Of a stretch of DNA of 55,683 bases, positions 28,493-36,881 are shown piece by piece (within the stretch, counting starts at the first letter, position 1; every line of letters begins with the position of its first letter). The DNA lies in contig CAMYPV010000001.1 of assembly GCA_947293975.1 (NCBI GenBank), positions 1-55,683 of the forward strand. Direction: 5' to 3'. The notes beneath the pieces were generated by a model. It saw nothing but the letters and a program-made list of their open reading frames with translations. It searched no databases and was not told where the DNA came from. Source of the DNA: an uncultured Ezakiella sp. (lineage in GTDB: Bacteria; Bacillota; Clostridia; Tissierellales; Peptoniphilaceae). The position numbers and the translations under genes were made by a program.

Positions 28493-29320
28493 TTATAGAA
28501 ATACGACCACCCCTCCCTCTTCAGCATATGTCGAAGACAGACCTTTCATCTGTGTGATTTCAACAATTCTATCCGGAAAAATTTCCAGCAATTTATTTTT
28601 TAATTCTATGGCTGCATCAATTGCATTTGCTTGAGAAATTACAATCGCATACTTAGCGCCTGCGCTCCCAAGCTCTTTGCATTTTTTAACCAACGAATTT
28701 ATAGTCTTTTTAATGCCACGTTCAATTGAAAGTGGTGTAATTTTTCCTTCTTTATTTCTTGCAATCATCTTAATATTTAAAATTCTTGAAAGTTTGCCAG
28801 CAATTTTAGGAATTCTGCCATTGCGTGCCAAGTTTGTCAATGATGAAAGAGCAATTAGAGTAATTGAACTTTCCTTTTGTGACTCAACATACTCAACAAT
28901 TTCCTCGAAACTTTTATTTTGCTCATTTAAATTCTCAATCATAAGAGCAATTCCCGTTTCGCCAGAAGTTGCAGACATAGAATCAAAAACATGTACCTTT
29001 GCATTTGGATTTTTTTCAAGATACATTTCCTTGGCAATCATTGCCGATTGATATGTGCCACTCAATTGACTCGTAAGAGTTACAATAAAAATCTCATCGC
29101 CATTCATACATCTAAAAAAATCATCGGGAGAAGGACAAGCTGTTCTGATTGCATCTTTTGAATTTTCCATAGTCATAAGAAAATCTTCAATGTCTAAATT
29201 TTCATTATCTATAAACTCTGTGCCATCCATAGTAATTTTAAACGGCACAATGGACACATCCATAGATTTTATCATACCATCATTTAATTCACAAGATGAA
29301 TCTACTATTAACTGTCTCAT
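28493..29320 (-). CDS. DegV family fatty-acid-binding protein
   Basis: 275 aa. Begins LIVDSSCELNDGM and has TSQLSGTYQSAMIAKEMY and DSMSATSGETGIAL, the lipid carboxylate-binding signatures of DegV/FakB proteins. Such proteins carry fatty acids to the kinase FakA for phospholipid synthesis from exogenous acids. No fakA is in the window. The ATG overlaps the stop of the cca-glmM frame by one base (TAATG). A second DegV paralogue lies at 39170-40048; the two probably prefer different fatty acids. Confidence 0.9.
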   Translation of the reverse strand: MRQLIVDSSCELNDGMIKSMDVSIVPFKITMDGTEFIDNENLDIEDFLMTMENSKDAIRTACPSPDDFFRCMNGDEIFIVTLTSQLSGTYQSAMIAKEMYLEKNPNAKVHVFDSMSATSGETGIALMIENLNEQNKSFEEIVEYVESQKESSITLIALSSLTNLARNGRIPKIAGKLSRILNIKMIARNKEGKITPLSIERGIKKTINSLVKKCKELGSAGAKYAIVISQANAIDAAIELKNKLLEIFPDRIVEITQMKGLSSTYAEEGGVVVFL

Positions 29321-31950
29321 TATTTATCTTCCTCCTCAATAATTTTTTTCAAATTATTTGCCTCGTTTAGAATTTTTTCGGCATCCATACCTTCTATCAT
29401 TATTCTAACGAACTTTTCTGTGCCTGATGGTCTTATTATAATTCTAAAATCAGGATTTTCATCAATCAATTTAGAAATTGCATCTTGAATGTTTTTGTTT
29501 TCTTTGTATGTCTTTTTTAGATTGTCAGAAGCGTTGGCATTTATAAGAACCTGTGGATAATCTGTGTATTGTTTTCCAATGACAGATGATTTTTCGCCAG
29601 ATCTTTGAAGCATATCAACAATTAATATAGCCGTTTGCAAGCCGTCGCCCATTGTCAAATGCTCAAGGAATATAATATGACCAGATTGTTCTCCGCCCAA
29701 AATATATCCGTTTTGTCTCATGCCCTCCATTACATATTTATCGCCAACATCTGCTCTAAACAATTTAATATCGTTTTCATTTAAATGTTTTTCAAAAGCT
29801 CCGTTACTCATGCTTGTTGTTACAACACCACCGTTGTTTAACATGCCATCAGCTTTTAATTTTTTTGCAGCATACGCAATAATATGATCGCCATCTAATA
29901 CATTTCCATTTTCATCAGAAAATATTACCCTGTCTGCATCGCCATCAAATGCTATGCCTATGTCACATAAATTTTCTTTTGTTAATCTTGCAACAACTTC
30001 AGGGCAAGTTGAGCCAGTATTATCATTAATATATCTGCCATTACCTTCACAGTTTATAGAAATAACCTTTGCTCCTAGCTCTTCAAAAACTTTTGGTGCA
30101 ATATTGCTCATTACACCATTTCCTGCGTCAATTGCAATCTTCAAACCTTTAAAGCCTTTTTCGGTTAGCCTTTCAAGATGAACCATATAATCGTTAATAA
30201 GTTTTTCGGCATTATTAAATTTGCCAATTTTATCTCCATCTAAAGTTTCTTTGCCTAAATTGTCACAAATGTTTTCAATTGCAATCTCTTGGTCATCTGA
30301 CAATTTAAAACCATCAGCACCAATCAATTTAATTCCATTATATATATAATGGTTATGACTTGCAGAAATCATAACACCCATTCCGTATCCATGCATTCTT
30401 GTAAGATATGCAACTCCCGGAGTTGATATAATACCAAGCTCATCAACGCTCACACCCTCTGCAATTAAACCTGCCGTAATTGAACACATAAACATTGGCG
30501 ATGACAATCTTGTATCCATGCCAACCAAAACTTTTTTATTCCCATCTAAATATTGTCCAATGGCTCTACCTAATCTATATGCAAACTCATTTGTAAGCTC
30601 TGTATTTGCAATTCCTCTTACTCCATCTGTGCCAAAATATTTCTTCATATTTCCTCCGTTTAAAAAGTCTTTAGCAAGCTTTAAATAAACATTCTTATCG
30701 TCAGGCATGCCAAGATCTCTCATCTCGCTAAATCGCTTAAGCAACTTGCCAATATTAGGCCCTTCATCAAAGCCTAGCTTAATTAAATCTCCTCCGTTAA
30801 TGTCGATATGTTTGTTATAGAGATTTAAACTTTCTTTATCAATATTATCTAACATTTTCAATATTTTGTCAATTTTTTCAAGCGAATCACCGCTCGCAGA
30901 AATCGAATCCGCACGAACAAAGCTCAAAAAATTATATATGCCATCCCCAATCCTTTGCTTCAACTTTCTAATCCCTTTTATACCAATATTTGGATCAACA
31001 GTCATATGGTTTTTAATGAAATTAGAGGATTCATCGACAATGCTATTTGAATATTTCAATCGATGCAAGATTTTTCTTGCAGTCTTTGCAGACTCAATAT
31101 CATGACCATAATAATGCGCCACGCCATCATCAAAAATCTCCCTTGTGCTTGGCTTTTCAATATCATGAAGAAGAGCTGCAAGCCTTGTAGATAAATCTTT
31201 GTTAGAATATTTTATAACCCTAATCATATGATTATACAAGTCGTATTTGTGATGATTGTTAAGTTGATCGTAATCGTATGTCAATTTATATTCAGGAATA
31301 ATAATCTCAAGTATACCTGAATTTCTCAAAAGATTCATTCCATAAACTACATTATCTGACAATAAAATCTTATCGAATTCATCTCGAATTCTCTCGGTAG
31401 AAATTCTTTTAATTAATTCTCTATTTTTTCTAATCGAATAAAAAGTACGTTTCTCAATTTTAAAATTTAATTGGCATGCAAAGCGAATGGCGCGCATCAT
31501 TCTCAACGCGTCTTCGCGAAATCTTTTGTCAGGATTATTTACAGTTCGTACAACTCTTTTGTTTATATCATCCATACCACCGAACAAATCAACGAAACGC
31601 CCATGTCTATCCATTGCAATTGCATTTATCGTAAAATCTCGCCTACACAAATCGTCTTTTATATTGCGCGAGAAAAAAACCTTTGCAGGCCTCCTTGCAT
31701 CTTCATACTTCGACTCCAATCTATACGGTGTAATCTCTACTCCAGAAACTGTGACTGTTCCCATTTTTTTATTTACCATTATTCCTGATGGAAAAATTTT
31801 TAATATCTCCTTTGGGTTAAGAGATGTCGTTATGTCATAATCGTGGATTTTTCTTTTTAAAATAAAATCACGCACAGCTCCACCAACAATATACGCCGAA
31901 TTGTTGCTCGATTCAATTTTGTTTAAAATTGCTAAAACTTTTTTGTCCAT
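29320..31950 (-). CDS. Fused CCA-adding tRNA nucleotidyltransferase and phosphoglucosamine mutase
   Basis: One open frame of 876 codons joins two enzymes. Residues 1-434 are a CCA-adding/poly(A)-polymerase-type enzyme: YIVGGAVRDFILKR and DYDITTS active site, CRRDFTINAIAMD, ERIRDEFDKIL and an HD domain (ALLHDIEKP, HYYGHD). Residues 435-876 are GlmM: KKYFGTDGVRGIAN, ISASHN with phosphoserine, DGDADRVIF metal loop, GGEQSGH and RPSGTEKFVRIM. Each half has normal full length, so only the stop codon between them is missing. An internal ATG with GGAGG at 30646-30657 could still give free GlmM. The first repairs tRNA 3' ends; the second makes glucosamine-1-phosphate for peptidoglycan. The first ATG has no ribosome site and lies just after a possible promoter. 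Confidence 0.93.
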   Translation of the reverse strand: MDKKVLAILNKIESSNNSAYIVGGAVRDFILKRKIHDYDITTSLNPKEILKIFPSGIMVNKKMGTVTVSGVEITPYRLESKYEDARRPAKVFFSRNIKDDLCRRDFTINAIAMDRHGRFVDLFGGMDDINKRVVRTVNNPDKRFREDALRMMRAIRFACQLNFKIEKRTFYSIRKNRELIKRISTERIRDEFDKILLSDNVVYGMNLLRNSGILEIIIPEYKLTYDYDQLNNHHKYDLYNHMIRVIKYSNKDLSTRLAALLHDIEKPSTREIFDDGVAHYYGHDIESAKTARKILHRLKYSNSIVDESSNFIKNHMTVDPNIGIKGIRKLKQRIGDGIYNFLSFVRADSISASGDSLEKIDKILKMLDNIDKESLNLYNKHIDINGGDLIKLGFDEGPNIGKLLKRFSEMRDLGMPDDKNVYLKLAKDFLNGGNMKKYFGTDGVRGIANTELTNEFAYRLGRAIGQYLDGNKKVLVGMDTRLSSPMFMCSITAGLIAEGVSVDELGIISTPGVAYLTRMHGYGMGVMISASHNHYIYNGIKLIGADGFKLSDDQEIAIENICDNLGKETLDGDKIGKFNNAEKLINDYMVHLERLTEKGFKGLKIAIDAGNGVMSNIAPKVFEELGAKVISINCEGNGRYINDNTGSTCPEVVARLTKENLCDIGIAFDGDADRVIFSDENGNVLDGDHIIAYAAKKLKADGMLNNGGVVTTSMSNGAFEKHLNENDIKLFRADVGDKYVMEGMRQNGYILGGEQSGHIIFLEHLTMGDGLQTAILIVDMLQRSGEKSSVIGKQYTDYPQVLINANASDNLKKTYKENKNIQDAISKLIDENPDFRIIIRPSGTEKFVRIMIEGMDAEKILNEANNLKKIIEEEDK
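30646..30657 (-). promoter_or_regulatory. glmM: Internal ribosome binding site and start for the GlmM half
   Basis: Minus strand GGAGG (30653-30657), four bases, then ATG (30646-30648), in frame with the upstream cca part. The ATG is exactly where GlmM normally starts (MKKYFGTDGVRG), so GlmM of 442 aa can probably be translated on its own as well as in the fusion. Confidence 0.8.
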
Positions 31951-31958
31951 AATTAATT

Positions 31959-31985
31959 ATACCCAGTCTATTTCAATAAAAAAAC
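31959..31985 (-). promoter_or_regulatory. Possible sigma-B-like promoter of cca-glmM
   Basis: Minus strand GGGTAT (31959-31964), part of CTGGGTATAAT, with GTTTTT (31980-31985) 15 bases upstream. The expected start lies within two bases of the cca ATG, implying a leaderless transcript. A TATAAT is also readable here but without a -35 at normal distance. Confidence 0.4.
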
Positions 31986-32004
31986 TCGCCCATTAAGAGC
32001 GAGT
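31978..32004 (-). terminator. Terminator after ribU
   Basis: 6-bp stem ACTCGC/GCGAGT, 9-base loop, then a run of seven U on the minus strand. It overlaps the candidate promoter of the next operon. Confidence 0.85.
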
Positions 32005-32011
32005 CTATCAA

Positions 32012-32641
32012 TTAATTTACTGCGTAATATATAACTAATGCAGATACAAGTAGCAGTGCAGATATCCATGCAACTTGAAATACATTAATTGTTTTAACAT
32101 CTTCGTTTTCTATGCCCACAATTCTTTGTAATCTTGGCACCAATGGTAATGTTATAAATGTTAGCGCTGAGTTTACAAGACCTTTAAAAAGATTAAATGG
32201 TAAAATTGCACTGAATAATAATTCTAGAACCTTTTCAACTGGCACCTTCATATAAATTGGTGTTATGACAATATTCCATGCAAGCATAATCACTGTCATA
32301 GTAATAATACTTATAAATAATGCAAACAAAGTTCTCTTTGCATCTCTTCTGTCTTTTACAAGTACAGATAGCGGAATAACAAATGCAGCGCTCGCGATTA
32401 TGTTCATAAAAAATCCTAAAAGCCCGGTGCTACTTACCGTAAACATTTCCACCAAGCAAACCACTAGTGCTACTAAGAGTGATGGCACAAGGCCAAACAC
32501 AAGTGATGTTGTGGCAAGAATAAAATCTTTTGGATCGAATTTCAAAAATAAAACGATTGGAATTCTACCAAATACCATGACCACATAGCTGATCGCTGCG
32601 CACATTGCAAGTGCTGTAAGTTTTCTTGTTGATAATTTCAT
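32012..32641 (-). CDS. ribU: Riboflavin ECF transporter substrate-binding subunit RibU
   Basis: 209 aa with about six membrane helices; the opening MKLSTRKLTALAMCAAISYV matches ECF S components. The start at 32641 is chosen because AGGAGG lies eight bases before; a further ATG at 32647 is only two bases from that site, and the open frame upstream is merely the riboswitch read through. The FMN riboswitch directly before the gene identifies the substrate as riboflavin or FMN. RibU works with the shared EcfA/A'/T module, which is not in this window. The gene is monocistronic between its own promoter and a terminator. Confidence 0.93.
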   Translation of the reverse strand: MKLSTRKLTALAMCAAISYVVMVFGRIPIVLFLKFDPKDFILATTSLVFGLVPSLLVALVVCLVEMFTVSSTGLLGFFMNIIASAAFVIPLSVLVKDRRDAKRTLFALFISIITMTVIMLAWNIVITPIYMKVPVEKVLELLFSAILPFNLFKGLVNSALTFITLPLVPRLQRIVGIENEDVKTINVFQVAWISALLLVSALVIYYAVN

Positions 32642-32670
32642 CTTCATTTCCTCCTTTGATTTAGGGCAAT

Positions 32671-32695
32671 AAAAAAACCCCAATAATACAAGGGG
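32671..32695 (-). terminator. Expression-platform terminator of the FMN riboswitch
   Basis: Minus strand CCCC-loop-GGGG followed by seven U (32671-32677). The stem is short (4 bp) but sits directly between the aptamer and ribU, as expected for FMN-induced transcription termination. Confidence 0.6.
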
Positions 32696-32696
32696 A

Positions 32697-32813
32697 TCTC
32701 TTCTCACATCCGGACTATAACCGTCGGTACAGGAATCACACCTGTTCTGCGTACAAACGCTCGTGGACTTTACCACCGGTAAAGGAATTACACCTCCCCC
32801 TGAAGACAGTCTC
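32697..32813 (-). ncRNA. FMN riboswitch (RFN element)
   Basis: Minus strand carries the conserved RFN core in order: TCTTCAGGGGGAGGTG, AATTCC, ACCGGTGGTAAAGTCCACGA, a variable hairpin, GGTGTGATTCC, ACCGACGGTTATAGTCCGGA and the closing GAGAAGAGA, whose GAAGA pairs with the opening TCTTC to make P1. FMN binding is expected to stop ribU transcription at 32671-32695. The predicted transcription start coincides with the 5' strand of P1, so there is almost no extra leader. Confidence 0.95.
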
Positions 32814-32842
32814 ATTCTAACACAAGTTTTTTTAATTGTCAA
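32814..32842 (-). promoter_or_regulatory. Promoter of the FMN riboswitch-ribU unit
   Basis: Consensus -35 TTGACA (32837-32842), exact 17-base spacer, -10 TAGAAT (32814-32819) on the minus strand. Confidence 0.85.
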
Positions 32843-32843
32843 T

Positions 32844-32876
32844 AAAAAAATCCCACGCACATAAAATGCGTGAGAT
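32844..32876 (-). terminator. Terminator after cdaR
   Basis: 10-bp stem ATCTCACGCA/TGCGTGGGAT (one G-U pair), 7-base loop, and a following run of seven U on the minus strand. It abuts the ribU promoter. Confidence 0.88.
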
Positions 32877-32886
32877 TAAGTCTTAA

Positions 32887-34227
32887 CTATTTTTTACCAT
32901 CCGTTTTGTCTGATTTTTCATCATTGTGATCATTTTTGTCGTTATTATCATTGTTGTCATTGTCATTATTATCATCGCCTTGCATTTCAACTCTTGTTAA
33001 ATGAACTCGAATTTGCGGTGTGCCAACTAATGTCAGCGACGATTTATCGCTAGGATTTAATTTTAAATTCAAAACATTTTCGCCTTCAACAGCGTTTTCA
33101 AGATCAACTGTCAAATTAATTTGCGCTGCTGACTTTGTCTTTAATTCCTTCTCATATCCCCTAGTAACTATATCCACAATTGTTGGAAGCATAGCTTCAT
33201 TTAATTGCAAATCTTGCGGAATATTTTCAAAAGTAATTTGATTTTTACTTACAGCAAATGATTTTGTGGTAAATTTTTGTATTTGATAATTTAATGTATA
33301 AACTTGTGAATTATCAATCGGTTCAATTCCTTCTGGAATAATTAATTTCAAAACTTTTTCATCACTATTAACAAGCTCTTCCATGTTAATAGGCTCTGTC
33401 TTGATGGTTTTTGGCACAACGGCATTTTCATCAATTAATTTCAAAGAAATAGTCGGTGGATTTACCGACATCTTTGTCGTTTCAAAATCAATAGGAAGAT
33501 TTCCAAATGTCGATGGCTCAATTGCAACTACAACCGTCTTATAAATTGGAACACTAATAGTAACAACATCAGGCTTCATCGTTACATTTGTCAATCTCTC
33601 ACCATTTGCACCAACAGCATAGAGAGGATTTGTAACAGTAAATCCTTTGTTCTTGCCATCAATATCAATACTTGTCTTGATGCTATCAATGATTCCAATC
33701 TGACTTGCAGCGCCCGTTACTTGAACCTTAGGTGACGACAATTGATAATCGCCCTTCATATAATTTTCTTCAGGATTTCCTTTTGTATCAACCACGACCT
33801 CAAAATCTCTCGACACAACCTTGTCAATATTAACCAAAATCGATGACGGACTAACCCCTTCAATATTAACAAGACTGCTCAATCCCTCCGGATTTACATC
33901 AATTGGAATTCGCTTGCTTCCAGCCTCATAACCTTGAAGGTCAATAGTAGCTGAAATCATATCCGGACTTACCCTTTCAAGTTCGTTCTTTTTGCCGCGT
34001 AATGTGACATTTACAAACTGTTCATCAGGAGTCATCAACTGATTGTCACTATCTCTTAAAGTCTCAGCATTTAAAAATTTAACTCTTATATTTCTAATCA
34101 CTCTTCTTTCGTCAGGATTTTCAATTGTCATTACATAGCTCCATAACAGGATTGCAATAACAATTGACATAATCTTAGCGATCAGATTCTGATTCTTCAT
34201 TTTCTTCATTTTGTTGTTTCGCTTCAT
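32887..34227 (-). CDS. cdaR: CdaA regulator CdaR (YbbR-domain protein)
   Basis: 446 aa. A basic N-terminus and one membrane anchor (about residues 17-40, MSIVIAILLWSYVMTIENP) precede three to four YbbR repeats on the extracellular side, for example VKFLNAE...FVNVTLRGKKNEL and VSRDFEVVVDTKG. CdaR binds and modulates the diadenylate cyclase CdaA. The start at 34227 is chosen for the AGGTGAG site upstream; it overlaps cdaA by 53 bases. The last 30 residues are an unusual Asn/Asp/Lys-rich low-complexity tail. glmM, which usually follows cdaR, is instead about 2.2 kb away and fused to cca. Confidence 0.92.
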   Translation of the reverse strand: MKRNNKMKKMKNQNLIAKIMSIVIAILLWSYVMTIENPDERRVIRNIRVKFLNAETLRDSDNQLMTPDEQFVNVTLRGKKNELERVSPDMISATIDLQGYEAGSKRIPIDVNPEGLSSLVNIEGVSPSSILVNIDKVVSRDFEVVVDTKGNPEENYMKGDYQLSSPKVQVTGAASQIGIIDSIKTSIDIDGKNKGFTVTNPLYAVGANGERLTNVTMKPDVVTISVPIYKTVVVAIEPSTFGNLPIDFETTKMSVNPPTISLKLIDENAVVPKTIKTEPINMEELVNSDEKVLKLIIPEGIEPIDNSQVYTLNYQIQKFTTKSFAVSKNQITFENIPQDLQLNEAMLPTIVDIVTRGYEKELKTKSAAQINLTVDLENAVEGENVLNLKLNPSDKSSLTLVGTPQIRVHLTRVEMQGDDNNDNDNNDNNDKNDHNDEKSDKTDGKK

Positions 34228-35068
34228 TGAACTCACCTATAATTTTTGATAAGAAGTTTACTTTATTATCTTTTGGACTGTAAACCTCATTTAATTTTTT
34301 GCGCAATGTTTCTTCATCTAAATATCTAGCAATCTCACCGTTCTCACAACTCGAAATGCTACCCGTTTCTTCACTTACAACGATTACCATACAGTCTGAA
34401 CGTTCAGAGATACCAAGCGCTGCTCTGTGACGCGTGCCAAGTTCTTTTGACAATCTATTATTATCAGTAATTGGCAAGAAGCATCCAGCCGCTTTGATTA
34501 TATCTCTGTCAATAATAACAGCTCCGTCGTGTAAAGGTGTATTTGGTATGAAAATATTAATTAACAAACCCATTGAAATTAATCCATCAATTTTTGTACC
34601 AGTTTCAATTATATCTTCAAGACCAGTTTGTCTTTGAAAAACAAGTAACGCTCCGATTTTTTGTCTTGAAAGTGAACTACAAGCCTGCACAATTTCCTCT
34701 ATCGCTGGATTTTCTCCATTTTCATCAGCCGTTAAAAATCTCTTTCCGATAAATTTACTGCGGCCGATTGATTCAAACGCACGCCTAATTTCAGGTTGAA
34801 ATATAACAACAATTGCAATTAAACCTGCACCCAACAACCAATCCAGTAGCCATTTTAATGTGTAAAGTCTAAACCATTCTGACAGTTTTGTAACCACTAG
34901 TAGAACAACCAAGCCCTTTGCAAGTTGCTCAGCACGTGTTTGTTTTACCAGCCTATAACATTGATATACAATGAAAGCTATGATTAATATATCGATAACA
35001 TTGTTAAATCTAAAATTTACTATAGATTCCTTTATCGATAAAAATGTATTCTCTAGTGAAAACCCCAT
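34175..35068 (-). CDS. cdaA: Diadenylate cyclase CdaA
   Basis: 297 aa. Three N-terminal membrane helices (about 20-85) then a DAC domain with the catalytic DGAVII and GTRHRAALG motifs near residues 180-220. It makes cyclic di-AMP from two ATP at the membrane. ATG at 35068 has AGGAG upstream and follows pepF by eight bases. c-di-AMP controls potassium and osmolyte uptake and wall homeostasis in Firmicutes; cdaR follows directly as in most of them. Confidence 0.97.
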   Translation of the reverse strand: MGFSLENTFLSIKESIVNFRFNNVIDILIIAFIVYQCYRLVKQTRAEQLAKGLVVLLVVTKLSEWFRLYTLKWLLDWLLGAGLIAIVVIFQPEIRRAFESIGRSKFIGKRFLTADENGENPAIEEIVQACSSLSRQKIGALLVFQRQTGLEDIIETGTKIDGLISMGLLINIFIPNTPLHDGAVIIDRDIIKAAGCFLPITDNNRLSKELGTRHRAALGISERSDCMVIVVSEETGSISSCENGEIARYLDEETLRKKLNEVYSPKDNKVNFLSKIIGEFNEAKQQNEENEESESDR

Positions 35069-35076
35069 ATTAACTC

Positions 35077-36873
35077 CTATATTAATTTCTTAAATTCGTC
35101 TTTAAATTCTTTAAACAAATCAATTGCATCTTGAATTGGTTGAGGCGAATTCATATCTACTCCTGCTCTTTTTAAAACATCAATTGGATCTAATGACGAA
35201 CCTGATTGTAAGAATTGTAGATACATGTCTCTTTCTTTTTCGCCACCATTTAAAACACGCTTTGCAAACGATAATGCTGCTGAAATTCCAGTTGCATATT
35301 GGTAGACGTAAAAATCATAATAGAAATGAGGTATTCTTGCCCATTCATATTTTATATAGTCGTCATCTTCCATTGTTGGTCCATAATATTTTTTATTAAT
35401 TTCTTCGTATTTTTTGCTCAAGAAATCTGGTGTAAGTGCAACGCCTGATTCATAAGCCTCGTAAATTTCTTTTTCATACTCTGCAAATTGAGTTTGTCTA
35501 AACAACGTACCCTTTATTGAATCCATGAAGTGATTTAGTATATACATTTTCTTCTTAGGATCATCTTTCCACTTATCCAATAAATAGAATGTTAAAAGTG
35601 ATTCATTCATTGTACTTGCAACTTCTGCTACAAAAATTGAATAGCCAGAGTATACATAAGGCTGATTGCCTCTTGAGTATAATGAGTGCATGCTGTGTCC
35701 CATCTCATGAGCAACTGTAAATACATCATCAAGCGTACCATGATAATTTAGAAGTATATATGGATCTGTTTTGTACGATCCGCTTGAATAAGCACCTCCA
35801 CGCTTACCAGGAGTTTCGTACACGTCACACCATCTACTTTCAAAACCATTTCTCAAATCATTGACGTATTTTTCGCCAAGTGGCTTTAATGCATCAAGAA
35901 TCATTTCTTTTGCTTCTTCAAATGTATAATTTATATCCATATCCTCAACAAGATTTTTGTAAACATCATACATATGAATCTTTTCAAGGCCCAAAACCTT
36001 TTTACGAACATCAACATAATCATGCAATTCAGTGATATTTTTGCCAACAGTATCTAATAATTGATCATATACAGAAACTGGGATTTTATTTGCAAAAAGT
36101 GCAGCTTCTCTTGCCGAGTTATATTTTCTAAGCTTTGCTTCAATTGCAATTGACTTTGTATTTGCATCCAATGTACTTGCAAGCGTGTTTATGTGATCTT
36201 GATATGTCTTATAATATGCTTCAAAAACTTCTTTTCTATCATCAACATTTGCCTCTGTTAAAAGTGGAACAAAATTGCCGCTTGTTAATTGAACATCCTT
36301 GCCATCGACATTAACCATAGGAAATTTCATATCTGCAACTGTAAGCATCGAAAAGCTCTTTTGTCCAGCAGATAAAACTGGACTTAAACTTGCAATAATT
36401 CCCTCTTCACTTTCTGATAATGTGTGAGGTTTGTATCTCAAAATATTTTCAAGCCACCTACCATAGATTTTTAACTCTTCTTTTTGATCGATAAATGACT
36501 GTAATTTTTTTACATCTGATGATAAAATTTCTGGAATAAAATATGCAGAAGCTGCGCTATAATTCGTATACAAGGATGATAGTTTATCACTTAATGCTTG
36601 ATACTTTGCATCTCTATTATCTTCGTTAAAACGATTTGAAATATATGTTGAAACGAGTCCAAAATTAATCCCGATAGTTTCATACAAATTTAAAATTTCC
36701 AAAATTGTATCTGCTGATTCAGAAACTCTGCCCTTGTAAGTTTTAAATTTTTCCGTCAAACTCTCAATCTCTTCAATCTTTTTTTGTAGCTCCTCATCAG
36801 AACTAAAAACTTTCTCTAAATTCCATTTGTACTTTTGATCAATCTCATCTTTTGATTTAAAATTGTAACCCAT
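35077..36873 (-). CDS. pepF: Oligoendopeptidase F, M3 metallopeptidase
   Basis: 598 aa, usual family length. Zinc site HEMGHSMHS at about residue 386 with a downstream Glu in YSIFVAEVASTMNE, all characteristic of PepF. It is a cytosolic zinc peptidase cleaving peptides of roughly 7-17 residues. AGGAGG precedes the ATG at 36873. It lies eight bases after nth and eight before cdaA, within one apparent transcript; the grouping is not functionally obvious. Confidence 0.96.
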   Translation of the reverse strand: MGYNFKSKDEIDQKYKWNLEKVFSSDEELQKKIEEIESLTEKFKTYKGRVSESADTILEILNLYETIGINFGLVSTYISNRFNEDNRDAKYQALSDKLSSLYTNYSAASAYFIPEILSSDVKKLQSFIDQKEELKIYGRWLENILRYKPHTLSESEEGIIASLSPVLSAGQKSFSMLTVADMKFPMVNVDGKDVQLTSGNFVPLLTEANVDDRKEVFEAYYKTYQDHINTLASTLDANTKSIAIEAKLRKYNSAREAALFANKIPVSVYDQLLDTVGKNITELHDYVDVRKKVLGLEKIHMYDVYKNLVEDMDINYTFEEAKEMILDALKPLGEKYVNDLRNGFESRWCDVYETPGKRGGAYSSGSYKTDPYILLNYHGTLDDVFTVAHEMGHSMHSLYSRGNQPYVYSGYSIFVAEVASTMNESLLTFYLLDKWKDDPKKKMYILNHFMDSIKGTLFRQTQFAEYEKEIYEAYESGVALTPDFLSKKYEEINKKYYGPTMEDDDYIKYEWARIPHFYYDFYVYQYATGISAALSFAKRVLNGGEKERDMYLQFLQSGSSLDPIDVLKRAGVDMNSPQPIQDAIDLFKEFKDEFKKLI

Positions 36874-36881
36874 AACTCCTC

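Noticed and set aside
31471..31840. Plus-strand open frames opposite the CCA-enzyme part
   Set aside because: They are antisense to the conserved catalytic region and show no protein-like features.
32642..32860. An open frame extending RibU by about 70 residues at its N-terminus
   Set aside because: It is the FMN riboswitch and its terminator read as protein; AGGAGG places the real start at 32641.
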